Shown: positions 1 to 5,266 of the stretch, in pieces
Numbering within the stretch: the stretch's first letter is position 1
How the letters are laid out: every line of letters starts with the position of its first letter
Assembly (NCBI GenBank): GCA_038215555.1
Contig: JBBQQT010000199.1
Location: 1 to 5,289, forward strand
Direction: 5' to 3'
DNA: 5,289 nucleotides
Source: PFJX01 sp038215555
Lineage (GTDB): Bacteria; Pseudomonadota; Gammaproteobacteria; Burkholderiales; Thiobacillaceae
The notes under the pieces: model-generated
Database searches by the model: none
Seen by the model: only the letters and a program-made list of their open reading frames with translations
What the model was told of the DNA's origin: nothing
Translations under genes and position numbers: made by a program

Positions 1-4
1 ACCC

Positions 5-2926
5 ATGCAGCTTTCCACCGATTTTCGGCCCACCCGTGACCCCATTCAGAGCAATGACCCCATGACTTCGGAAACGCCGATGGCGGCAACTTATCCCGAC
101 CACAAGATCATCCGCCGCAACGGCGCTGTGGTTGCCTTCGAGCCGAACAAAATCGCCATTGCGCTGACCAAGGCGTTCATCGCCGTCAACGGTGGCCAGG
201 CCGCCGCCAGCGCACGCATTCGGGACGTGGTGGAACACCTGACCGGCAATGTCGTCAGTGCATTGATTCGCCGACAGCCCAACGGCGGCACTTTCCATAT
301 CGAGGACATCCAGGATCAGGTCGAACTGGCGCTGATGCGTTCCGGCGAACATGAAGTTGCGCGCGCCTATGTGCTGTATCGCGAAAAGCGCAACGACGAA
401 CGCGCCAAGCAAAAACAGCAACAAGTGGCCGAGGGTTTGCAAGATCGTGCCCTGTTCTGCCTGGAAAATGGCGAACGGCGCCTGCTCGATCTGGGCCATC
501 TGACCGAAGTCATCACCGTCGCCTGCGAAGGCCTGCACGAAACCCACCCGCAGGCCATCCTGCAAGCCACGCTGCGCGACATCTACGACGGCGTGCCGAT
601 GGACGAAGTGCGCCGTTCGCTGATTCTGTCGGCGCGTTCGCTGATCGAAAAAGACCCGGAATACAACTACGTCACCTCGCGTCTGCTGATGCACTCCATC
701 CGCCGCGAAGTGCTGGGCGAGGAAGTCGGCCAGCATGAGATGAACGCGCGCTACGCCGACTATTTCCAGAACTACATCACCCAGGGCATCGAAGCCGAAC
801 TGCTGGACGAGCGGCTGCGCCAGTTCGACCTGCCGCGCTTGGCCGCCGCGCTCGATGCCGACCGCGATCTGCAATTCCAGTATCTCGGTCTGCAAACCCT
901 GTACGACCGCTATTTCCTGCACATCGACGAGCGCCGCATCGAACTGCCGCAAGCCTTCTTCATGCGCGTGGCGATGGGCCTGAGCCTCAACGAAATCGAC
1001 CGCGAAGCGCGCGCGCTGGAGTTCTACCAGGTGCTGTCGAAGTTTGACTACATGAGCAGCACGCCGACCCTGTTCAACGCCGGCACCCGCCATTCGCAAC
1101 TCTCAAGCTGCTACCTGACCACCATCCCCGACGACCTCGACGGCATCTATCAGGGCATCAAGGAAAACGCGCTGTTGCAGAAATACGCCGGCGGCATCGG
1201 CAACGACTGGACCCGCGTGCGTTCGCTTGGCGCCTACATCAAGGGCACCAACGGCAAATCACAGGGCGTCGTGCCGTTCCTGAAAGTGGCCAACGACACC
1301 GCCGTGGCGGTCAACCAGGGCGGCAAGCGCAAGGGCGCGGTGTGCGCGTTCCTGGAAACCTGGCACATGGACATCGAGGAATTCCTCGAACTGCGCAAGA
1401 ACACCGGCGACGACCGCCGCCGCACGCACGACATGAACACCTCCAACTGGGTGCCGGATCTGTTCATGAAACGGGTTATGGCAAACCCCGCAATGGAAAA
1501 CGCCGAATGGACGCTGTTCAGCCCGTCCGACGTGCCCGACCTGCACGACCTGTTCGGCCAGGCGTTTGAAGCCGCCTATACCCGCTACGAAGAAAAAGCC
1601 GCGCGCGGCGAGATCAAGGTATTCAAGAAAGTCGCCGCAGTCGGCCTGTGGCGCAAGATGATTTCCATGCTGTTCGAAACCGGCCATCCCTGGATCACCT
1701 TCAAGGATGCCTGCAACGTGCGCTACACCAACCAGCACGTCGGCGTCGTGCACAGCTCCAACCTGTGTACAGAAATCACGCTGCACACCAACGACAACGA
1801 AATCGCCGTGTGCAACCTGGGCTCGGTCAACCTCGCCAACCATATAAAAGAGGGCGGCCTCGACCACGCCAAACTGAAGCAGACCATCCGCACCGCCATG
1901 CGCATGCTCGACAACGTCATCGACATCAACTTCTACAACGTCGGCAAGGCGCGCAATTCCAACCTCAAGCACCGCCCGGTCGGCCTCGGCACGATGGCCT
2001 TCCAGGACGCGCTGCATCTGATGCGCATCCCCTACGCCAGCGTCGAAGCCGTCGAATTCGCCGACCTCACGCAGGAAGCCGTCGCCTATTACGCCTACTC
2101 CGCTTCCGCCGATCTGGCTGAAGAGCGCGGCCGCTACAGCACCTTCGACGGCTCGTTGTGGAGCCAGGGCATCCTGCCGCAAGATTCGCTGAAGCTGCTG
2201 GCCACCGAGCGCGGCGGTTATCTGGAGGCCGACCTGTCCGAAACGCTGGACTGGAACACCCTGCGTAGCCGCATCATGACGGTCGGCATGCGCAACTCTA
2301 ACTGCCTCGCCATCGCGCCCACCGCCACCATCGCCAACATCGTCGGCGTGTCGGCCAGCATCGAACCCACCTACCAGAACCTGTTCGTCAAATCCAACCT
2401 GTCCGGCGAATTCACGGTCGTCAACCAGTACCTGGTGCGCGACCTGAAGGCGCTCAACCTGTGGGACGAAGTCATGGTCGGCGACATCAAATACTTCGAC
2501 GGCAGCCTGGCCAAGATCGACCGCATCCCGGCCGACCTGCGCCAGCTCTACGCCACCGCCTTCGAAGTCGACCCGGTCTGGCTGATTGAAGCCGGCGCGC
2601 GCCGCCAGAAGTGGATCGACCAGGCGCAAAGCCTCAACCTCTACTTCCACGGCGCCTCCGGCAAGAAGCTCGACGAAACCTACAAACTCGCCTGGAAACG
2701 CGGCCTGAAAACCACTTACTACCTGCGCTCGATGGGTGCCACCGCCGCCGAGAAATCCACCGGCAAGGGCGGCGAACTGAACGCGGTTTCGGCACACGGC
2801 GCTGGCGGGGTAAATGCGGGCGGTTATGTGGCCTCGCCCAACCTGCCGGAACCGGAAATCGTCGGCAAAGCCTGCACGATGCGGCCGGGCGATGCGGGGT
2901 TCGAGGAATGCGAGGCGTGTCAGTAA
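5..2926 (+). CDS. nrdA: Class Ia ribonucleoside-diphosphate reductase, alpha (large) subunit, double ATP-cone type
   Basis: This enzyme reduces ribonucleoside diphosphates to deoxyribonucleotides in the cytoplasm, using a radical supplied by the beta subunit NrdB. The product is 973 residues. An N-terminal ATP-cone lies at about 33-128 (HKIIRRNG, then FEPNKI). A second, degenerate cone-like domain follows at about 148-238 (FCLENGERRLLDLGHL, YDGV, EKDPEYNYVTSRLL), and then the ten-stranded barrel. Visible catalytic residues are C369 in SSCYL and C603 in AVCNLG (redox pair), N586/C588/E590 in SNLCTEI (thiyl cysteine C588), the PTATIA loop from P772, and the Y905-Y906 radical-transfer pair in TTYYLRS. 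The C-terminus ends ECEACQ, with C969 and C972 as the mobile reductant cysteines. Pseudomonas aeruginosa NrdA has a similar length and two cones, of which only the first binds regulatory nucleotide. The start is uncertain because only four bases precede this ATG. ATGs at 62 and 80 are alternatives that still keep the first cone. No nrdB follows directly. Confidence 0.98.
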   Translation: MQLSTDFRPTRDPIQSNDPMTSETPMAATYPDHKIIRRNGAVVAFEPNKIAIALTKAFIAVNGGQAAASARIRDVVEHLTGNVVSALIRRQPNGGTFHIEDIQDQVELALMRSGEHEVARAYVLYREKRNDERAKQKQQQVAEGLQDRALFCLENGERRLLDLGHLTEVITVACEGLHETHPQAILQATLRDIYDGVPMDEVRRSLILSARSLIEKDPEYNYVTSRLLMHSIRREVLGEEVGQHEMNARYADYFQNYITQGIEAELLDERLRQFDLPRLAAALDADRDLQFQYLGLQTLYDRYFLHIDERRIELPQAFFMRVAMGLSLNEIDREARALEFYQVLSKFDYMSSTPTLFNAGTRHSQLSSCYLTTIPDDLDGIYQGIKENALLQKYAGGIGNDWTRVRSLGAYIKGTNGKSQGVVPFLKVANDTAVAVNQGGKRKGAVCAFLETWHMDIEEFLELRKNTGDDRRRTHDMNTSNWVPDLFMKRVMANPAMENAEWTLFSPSDVPDLHDLFGQAFEAAYTRYEEKAARGEIKVFKKVAAVGLWRKMISMLFETGHPWITFKDACNVRYTNQHVGVVHSSNLCTEITLHTNDNEIAVCNLGSVNLANHIKEGGLDHAKLKQTIRTAMRMLDNVIDINFYNVGKARNSNLKHRPVGLGTMAFQDALHLMRIPYASVEAVEFADLTQEAVAYYAYSASADLAEERGRYSTFDGSLWSQGILPQDSLKLLATERGGYLEADLSETLDWNTLRSRIMTVGMRNSNCLAIAPTATIANIVGVSASIEPTYQNLFVKSNLSGEFTVVNQYLVRDLKALNLWDEVMVGDIKYFDGSLAKIDRIPADLRQLYATAFEVDPVWLIEAGARRQKWIDQAQSLNLYFHGASGKKLDETYKLAWKRGLKTTYYLRSMGATAAEKSTGKGGELNAVSAHGAGGVNAGGYVASPNLPEPEIVGKACTMRPGDAGFEECEACQ

Positions 2927-2932
2927 GTCATG

Positions 2933-2940
2933 AAGGAGAT
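2933..2940 (+). promoter_or_regulatory. Orphan Shine-Dalgarno sequence just after nrdA
   Basis: AAGGAGAT begins six bases after the nrdA stop codon and is an excellent match to the anti-Shine-Dalgarno end of 16S rRNA. No start codon lies at a useful distance downstream; the hairpin repeat begins two bases later. The simplest reading is that this served the next gene of the operon, possibly nrdB, before the repeats arrived. The match is seen in the sequence, but the history is inferred. Confidence 0.5.
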
Positions 2941-2942
2941 TT

Positions 2943-3040
2943 CCGTCACCCCGCCCCGGATTACCCAACTCCGGGGTGACGGCCAAGCCGGGGTCCAGGC
3001 TCTTCGATCCACTGGATTCCGGCCTTCGCCGGAAAGACGG
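2943..3040. repeat. Dispersed palindromic repeat unit, mosaic of three hairpins
   Basis: The unit is bounded by CCGTC (2943-2947) and GACGG (3036-3040) in inverted orientation. It contains a perfect 11-bp inverted repeat, CCGTCACCCCG (2943-2953) with CGGGGTGACGG (2972-2982). Nested and competing with it is a 7-bp stem CCCCGGA (2954-2960)/TCCGGGG (2970-2976). A further arm pairs 2988-2998 with 3012-3022 (two G-U wobbles). A perfect 7-bp stem TTCCGGC-CTTC-GCCGGAA spans 3017-3034. Motifs such as GGATTCCGGCCTTCGCCGGAA are familiar from intergenic repeats of many proteobacteria. No T-run follows any stem, so it is not a classic intrinsic terminator. It could still protect the 3' end of the nrdA transcript. 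Confidence 0.8.
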
Positions 3041-3050
3041 CCAGCATACG

Positions 3051-3123
3051 TAGCCTGGATGTAGCGCAGCGGAATCCGGGTTCGGTGTTGAAACCCGAAT
3101 TCCGATACTCTGCATCCAGGCTA
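3051..3123. repeat. 73-bp imperfect palindrome (dispersed repeat element)
   Basis: The outer arms TAGCCTGGATGTAG (3051-3064) and CTGCATCCAGGCTA (3110-3123) match at 13 of 14 positions, with the outermost 11 bp perfect. The inner arms GGAATCCGGGTT (3071-3082) and AACCCGAATTCC (3092-3103) match at 11 of 12 around a 9-base loop. The motif GCCTGGATG...AGCGCAGCGGAATCCGGG resembles a repeat seen between genes in many beta- and gammaproteobacteria. It has no coding capacity and may be a MITE-like or REP-like unit. It ends 19 bases before the Shine-Dalgarno sequence of the higA remnant. Confidence 0.8.
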
Positions 3124-3142
3124 AAAGCTGCGAAAATTTAGC

Positions 3143-3148
3143 AGGAGG
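3143..3148 (+). promoter_or_regulatory. Ribosome binding site of the higA remnant
   Basis: AGGAGG lies 10 bases before the ATG at 3159. It supports that ATG as the authentic start even though the reading frame breaks downstream. No convincing promoter is visible between the palindromic repeat and this site. Confidence 0.65.
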
Positions 3149-3158
3149 ACACCCACTG

Positions 3159-3457
3159 ATGACGCTGCGCGATCCCAACCGCAAACCCACCCAGACGAAC
3201 TGCTGCGCGAAGATGTCCTGCCCGCCCTCGGCCTCACCCAGACCGAACTGGCCCAGCGCCTCGCCGTAAGCCGCCTGACCATTTCTGAACTGATCCACGA
3301 AAAACGCGCCCTCTCTGCCGACTTGGCCATTCGAGTCGCAAAACTCACCGGCACCACGCCGGAAAGCTGGCTGCGCATGCAGGAAGCCTTGGACCTGTGG
3401 CAGTTGGCCCGAGAAAAAGGCGATAGCTACGCGCGAATTGAATGTATCGCGGCATGA
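3159..3457 (+). pseudogene. higA: HigA/VapI-family antitoxin (XRE-type HTH), frameshifted
   Basis: HigA antitoxins bind DNA through an Xre-type helix-turn-helix and neutralise the HigB mRNA interferase. From ATG 3159 the frame reads MTLRDPNRKPT, the usual HigA N-terminus, then goes out of frame and stops at TAA 3267 (36 codons). The rest of the family continues in another frame from about 3188: HPDELLREDVLPALGL, the helix-turn-helix LTQTELAQRLAVSRLTISEL, then PESWLRMQEALDLW, ending at TGA 3455. That second frame has no ATG or GTG in a usable place. Two tandem CCCA units (3186-3193) lie exactly at the break; adding a third restores KPTHPDE and a 100-residue protein of normal family length. No higB-like toxin precedes it; the repeats sit there instead. 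An assembly error or a population variant cannot be excluded. Confidence 0.85.
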
Positions 3458-3750
3458 CGATGAAAACGCCCGACCACGTCACCCGAAGAGAAGCCTGCCA
3501 CTCGACGCCGGCAACGGAAGACGACGCGCCACGCGTCTTTGTCCAAGGAATGGAGATCGAAATACCCGCCAGCAAAACACCAGCGGAATCCCGAATGGAA
3601 TGGCGGCGCGAGTTCGTCGCATCCGCGTTAAAGGCAAGGGAAGAAGTTGAACAATTTGGCCTGGTCTACGAAGCTGATGAAGTGTTCAGTTACTTTCGCG
3701 CCAAGTTGGAAGGCCGCCCGGCGCAACATCCGAAACTGGTCAAGCTTTGA
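3454..3750 (+). CDS. Small protein of unknown function, antitoxin-like context
   Basis: I do not recognise this 98-residue product with certainty. It is hydrophilic, has no signal peptide or membrane segment, and its C-terminal half is probably helical (EWRREFVASALKAREEVEQF, then YEADEVFSYFRAKLEG) before a basic end. The shape loosely resembles small antitoxins that end in a toxin-binding segment such as DEVFAYLEARL, but that is only a suggestion. The ATG at 3454 is preferred because it overlaps the higA-frame stop as ATGA, a normal translational-coupling arrangement. In-frame ATGs at 3442 and 3460 are possible, and none has a clear Shine-Dalgarno sequence. If coupling is required, the upstream higA frameshift would lower its expression. 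The next ORF starts nine bases after its stop. Confidence 0.6.
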   Translation: MTMKTPDHVTRREACHSTPATEDDAPRVFVQGMEIEIPASKTPAESRMEWRREFVASALKAREEVEQFGLVYEADEVFSYFRAKLEGRPAQHPKLVKL

Positions 3751-3758
3751 CGCATACC

Positions 3759-3845
3759 ATGCGCATCGTCGGCAACCTCAAATGGCAGGAATTCGCCGCA
3801 ACGCCGCAAGAAGCATTGGAACGGGGGCGCATCTGGATGCCATGA
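3759..3845 (+). CDS. 28-codon ORF, possible small gene or gene fragment
   Basis: The ORF runs from ATG 3759 to TGA 3843-3845 and begins MRIVGNLKWQEFAATPQEAL. It follows the preceding gene by eight bases and overlaps the next ORF as ATGA. I recognise no family. Its length fits either a real micro-ORF or the 5' remnant of a gene whose remainder was lost. Only position and spacing support it; no clear ribosome binding site is present. Confidence 0.25.
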   Translation: MRIVGNLKWQEFAATPQEALERGRIWMP

Positions 3846-4003
3846 CCCGTTTGCCCGGTGGACCGGACTTCCAACCGCGCGGCGACGAACCCTTGTTTGG
3901 GGCAGTCCCCATGGAAATGATGGATCTGGTTTTACATCCGGCCATGCAAATGCTGACGGTGAACCTGGCCAGTCCTTATGTGCCGGTGGCATTGGTGAAA
4001 TGA
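3842..4003 (+). pseudogene. C-terminal remnant of a retropepsin-like (clan AA) aspartic protease
   Basis: From ATG 3842 the frame gives 53 residues ending at TGA 4001-4003. The segment GDEPLFGAVPMEMMDLVLHP followed by VNLASPYVPVALVK strongly recalls the C-terminal end of small bacterial clan AA aspartic proteases, which typically carry GDE.LLGAIPMEDMDL..HP and then VNP.SP. The catalytic DTG/DSG segment of that family is absent here, and I find none in any frame of the preceding 100 bases. A working protease is therefore unlikely. The first dozen residues (MTRLPGGPDFQP) do not fit the family and may come from a junction. Residues usually conserved are also altered (MEMMD for MEDMD, VNLAS for VNP.S), as expected of decay. 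The family call is by eye and moderate. Confidence 0.5.
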
Positions 4004-4021
4004 GGGAATTGATTGCGAGCC

Positions 4022-4051
4022 TGGCCCATTTATTCGTGGCCCATTTATTCG
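4022..4051. repeat. 15-bp perfect tandem duplication
   Basis: TGGCCCATTTATTCG occurs twice head to tail (4022-4036 and 4037-4051) with no mismatches. It lies 18 bases after the stop of the protease remnant and codes for nothing. Replication slippage is the likely origin. Confidence 0.95.
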
Positions 4052-4207
4052 CAAACAAAGTGTGCTTAAATTTTTCCGGATGGGTTTCAACCCGATAGGT
4101 TGGAAAAAAGTCCGACCTGCAGGTTAAAAGCGTATGAATGACGCCTGAAACCCACCCAAACTCTGGGCGCTGCATTTTTTGACATGCTCGCCATAAACGT
4201 TAGCAAC

Positions 4208-4213
4208 AGGAGA
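4208..4213 (+). promoter_or_regulatory. Ribosome binding site of the DUF2934 gene
   Basis: AGGAGA lies seven bases before ATG 4221. This is close to ideal spacing and fixes the start of the downstream gene. Confidence 0.8.
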
Positions 4214-4220
4214 TAGCAAG

Positions 4221-4853
4221 ATGAAAAGTAAGACCGAAGGCACTACCACCAAGACACCAGTGGATGTCGCCAGTGTAAAAAAAACCAAAAAGGCAGCGCC
4301 AGTAAAAGCCGCTACTGTCAAAGAAGCTACTGTCAAAAAAGCGGCGCCAGCGAAAGCAGTGGCTGAAAAAGTAGTCACAACAAAAACCGCTCCTGAAAAA
4401 GCCATAGCGGCTGCAACTACCGCGGCTAGCAAAACCGAGGCCAAGAAAACCGTGCCAAGCAAAATGAAGGCCGAATCCACACGACCCGTGGCTAAAAAAG
4501 CAGCGCCCACTAAAACCGCGGAAAAAATAATCGCGCCGGAAAAACCGGTAGCGGCCAAGAGCAAAACTATTGAGCCTGAGTCAAGCAAAACGGCGCCCGA
4601 GAAAGCCAAAGCCAAAGCCAAACCGAAAGCGCCAGCCCAGGGAAAAATCAAGGTCGTAGAGACCGAAACCGTGATCGCGGCAACGGTGGCAGCGCAATCC
4701 AGCATCACGCTCAGCGACGAAGAATTCCATCAATTGGTTGAAAAAGAAGCCTACTACCTTGCAGAGAAACGCAATTTTGCCGTGGGCTTTGAAAAAGAAG
4801 ACTGGCACTTAGCTGAAGAAGTCGTCAGACGGATGCTCGCATCCGGAAGATGA
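4221..4853 (+). CDS. Lys/Ala-rich histone H1-like tail with C-terminal DUF2934 domain
   Basis: The 210-residue product has two parts. Residues 1-145 are low complexity, dominated by Lys, Ala, Pro, Thr and Val in short KKAAPxK / TAPEKA-type units, and resemble bacterial histone H1-like or AlgP-like tails. Such a tail should be disordered and could bind nucleic acid; that role is inferred. Residues 164-206 form a DUF2934 domain: LSDEEFHQLVEKEAYYLAEK, then EKEDWHLAEEVVRRML, with the hallmark A-Y-Y-L and D194-W195...A198-E199. DUF2934 has no established function. No signal peptide or membrane segment is seen, so the protein is probably cytoplasmic. The DNA carries internal repeats: near-identical 15-mers at 4311-4340 and three AAAGCC units at 4602-4619, so tail length may vary between strains. 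Lysine is encoded largely by AAA, giving a lower GC content than nrdA. It appears to be monocistronic. Confidence 0.9.
   Translation: MKSKTEGTTTKTPVDVASVKKTKKAAPVKAATVKEATVKKAAPAKAVAEKVVTTKTAPEKAIAAATTAASKTEAKKTVPSKMKAESTRPVAKKAAPTKTAEKIIAPEKPVAAKSKTIEPESSKTAPEKAKAKAKPKAPAQGKIKVVETETVIAATVAAQSSITLSDEEFHQLVEKEAYYLAEKRNFAVGFEKEDWHLAEEVVRRMLASGR
4311..4340 (+). repeat. 15-bp tandem repeat inside the Lys/Ala tail
   Basis: GCTACTGTCAAAGAA (4311-4325) is followed directly by GCTACTGTCAAAAAA (4326-4340), matching at 14 of 15 bases. In protein these are ATVKE and ATVKK. This is a recent in-frame duplication within the low-complexity tail. Confidence 0.9.
4602..4619 (+). repeat. Three AAAGCC hexamer repeats coding Lys-Ala
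   Basis: Three perfect AAAGCC units encode KAKAKA (residues 128-133) and are followed by AAACCG (KP). Copy-number change by slippage would stay in frame. Confidence 0.85.
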
Positions 4854-4992
4854 AGTACGTCAAAAATAATTAAAGGAGCCAGGCTCGAATTAAAACCAAT
4901 GCAGGTGAAGTGCAGGTGCTGCTCGTTGTGCACACCTCCCGCCGCTGGCCGAGACAAAGAACGAACTAGAAAAACTGAAATGATGGGAAATA
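4854..4992 (+). other. Intergenic region without recognisable gene
   Basis: The region contains an AAAGGAG sequence (4872-4878) that looks like a ribosome binding site, but the nearest ATG (4899) is 20 bases away, too far. A GAGCC-A-GGCTC inverted repeat (4876-4886) has a one-base loop and cannot form a stable hairpin. I see no T-tract terminator after the DUF2934 gene. Confidence 0.5.
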
Positions 4993-5259
4993 ATGTGCCC
5001 GGCCCCTTTAATAATGCTATTCACCGCCACACTGAGCCTATTAGTGCCGCAATCTGCAATAGCGGGGGCGAACAAAATCGCAGTAGGCGCTGGCACATCT
5101 ACTTGTGGCGAATATCTAAGGACACGCCGTGAGGACAATTACCATCTCCCTGAATCCGCAAGTTCACTGGTCAGAACTTTCCCTGCCCCGAGAAATGGTC
5201 GATTTTTTGCGGCACCGCCCCCTGGTTGCACCGAAACAGCGGCAACAGCATGGCTATAG
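4993..5259 (+). CDS. Short exported protein, probably disrupted after the N-terminal part
   Basis: The 88-residue frame begins with a likely Sec signal peptide: hydrophobic core PLIMLFTATLSLLV and an A-I-A cleavage site after residue 24 (SAIA|GANK). The next part, KIAVGAGTSTCGEYLRTRR, resembles small periplasmic proteins of unknown function that start VGAGTxTCGxYL and normally continue with a Trp/Gly-rich GF.SG.N segment. Here the sequence instead runs into Ser/Pro/Ala-rich residues without that motif, so the gene may be truncated or recombined near 5130-5150. The signal peptide n-region lacks the usual lysine or arginine, and the ribosome binding site is poor (GATGGGAAATA). ATG 5014 is an alternative start with no better site. 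The family resemblance is from memory and is uncertain. Confidence 0.4.
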   Translation: MCPAPLIMLFTATLSLLVPQSAIAGANKIAVGAGTSTCGEYLRTRREDNYHLPESASSLVRTFPAPRNGRFFAAPPPGCTETAATAWL

Positions 5260-5266
5260 CCGCTGA
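5129..5266 (+). CDS. 45-codon GTG-start ORF overlapping the exported-protein ORF
   Basis: From GTG 5129 this frame reads VRTITISLNPQVHWSELSLP and stops at TGA 5264. Its composition (Trp, Leu, Val, Arg, Gln, charged helices) looks more protein-like than the overlapping frame at the same positions. It could be the true coding frame downstream of a break in the exported-protein gene, or a small gene of its own. I recognise no family and see no clear ribosome binding site. Confidence 0.2.
   Translation: MRTITISLNPQVHWSELSLPREMVDFLRHRPLVAPKQRQQHGYSR

Larger units (their letters stand above)
4004..4220 (+). other. AT-richer intergenic spacer
   Basis: I see no gene in this stretch. It holds a 15-bp tandem duplication (4022-4051), a 10-bp palindrome ACCTGCAGGT (4114-4123), a TTGACA hexamer (4179-4184) without a convincing -10 partner, and the ribosome binding site of the next gene. 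The promoter of the DUF2934 gene presumably lies here but cannot be placed. Confidence 0.6.

Noticed and set aside
2930..3064. 44-codon ORF starting ATGAAGGAG just after nrdA
   Set aside because: Almost entirely built from the palindromic repeat, and its ATG overlaps the Shine-Dalgarno sequence itself. No ribosome binding site of its own.
3139..3159. Possible HigB C-terminus (GAC ACC CAC TGA, D-T-H-stop) before higA
   Set aside because: An in-frame TAG at 3139 leaves only five codons, and these bases are the higA ribosome binding site region.
3180..3200. Programmed -1 ribosomal frameshift in higA
   Set aside because: The zero-frame codons CGC AAA CCC ACC do not form an X XXY YYZ slippery heptamer, and a -1 slip would leave out one residue of the conserved KPTHP motif. 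Loss of a CCCA unit explains the break better.
1259..3298. 679-codon open frame on the minus strand
   Set aside because: It lies antisense to nrdA, and its low-complexity Gly/Val/Ala/Asp-rich composition is typical of a shadow of GC-rich codon usage. It also crosses the repeats and higA. No recognisable domain.
4114..4123. ACCTGCAGGT palindrome as an operator
   Set aside because: A single 10-bp palindrome without a second copy or neighbouring promoter is not enough evidence.
4155..4180. Intrinsic terminator: CCCA/TGGG stem followed by six Ts
   Set aside because: The stem is only 4 bp and the T-run is separated from it by seven bases, so it is too weak to call.
4179..4207. Sigma-70 promoter with TTGACA at 4179-4184
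   Set aside because: At 16-18 bp spacing no good TATAAT-like hexamer exists, and the start point would fall on the ribosome binding site. Probably a chance match.
4124..4708. 194-codon minus-strand ORF rich in Ala, Val, Phe and Leu that looks like a membrane protein
   Set aside because: It is the complement of the Lys/Ala-rich DUF2934 gene: AAA and GCN codons read as TTT and NGC on the other strand. The + strand has a ribosome binding site and a recognised domain.
4899..5132. 77-codon + strand ORF after the DUF2934 gene
   Set aside because: It has a poor ribosome binding site distance and Cys/Arg-rich composition, and overlaps the better-supported signal-peptide frame.
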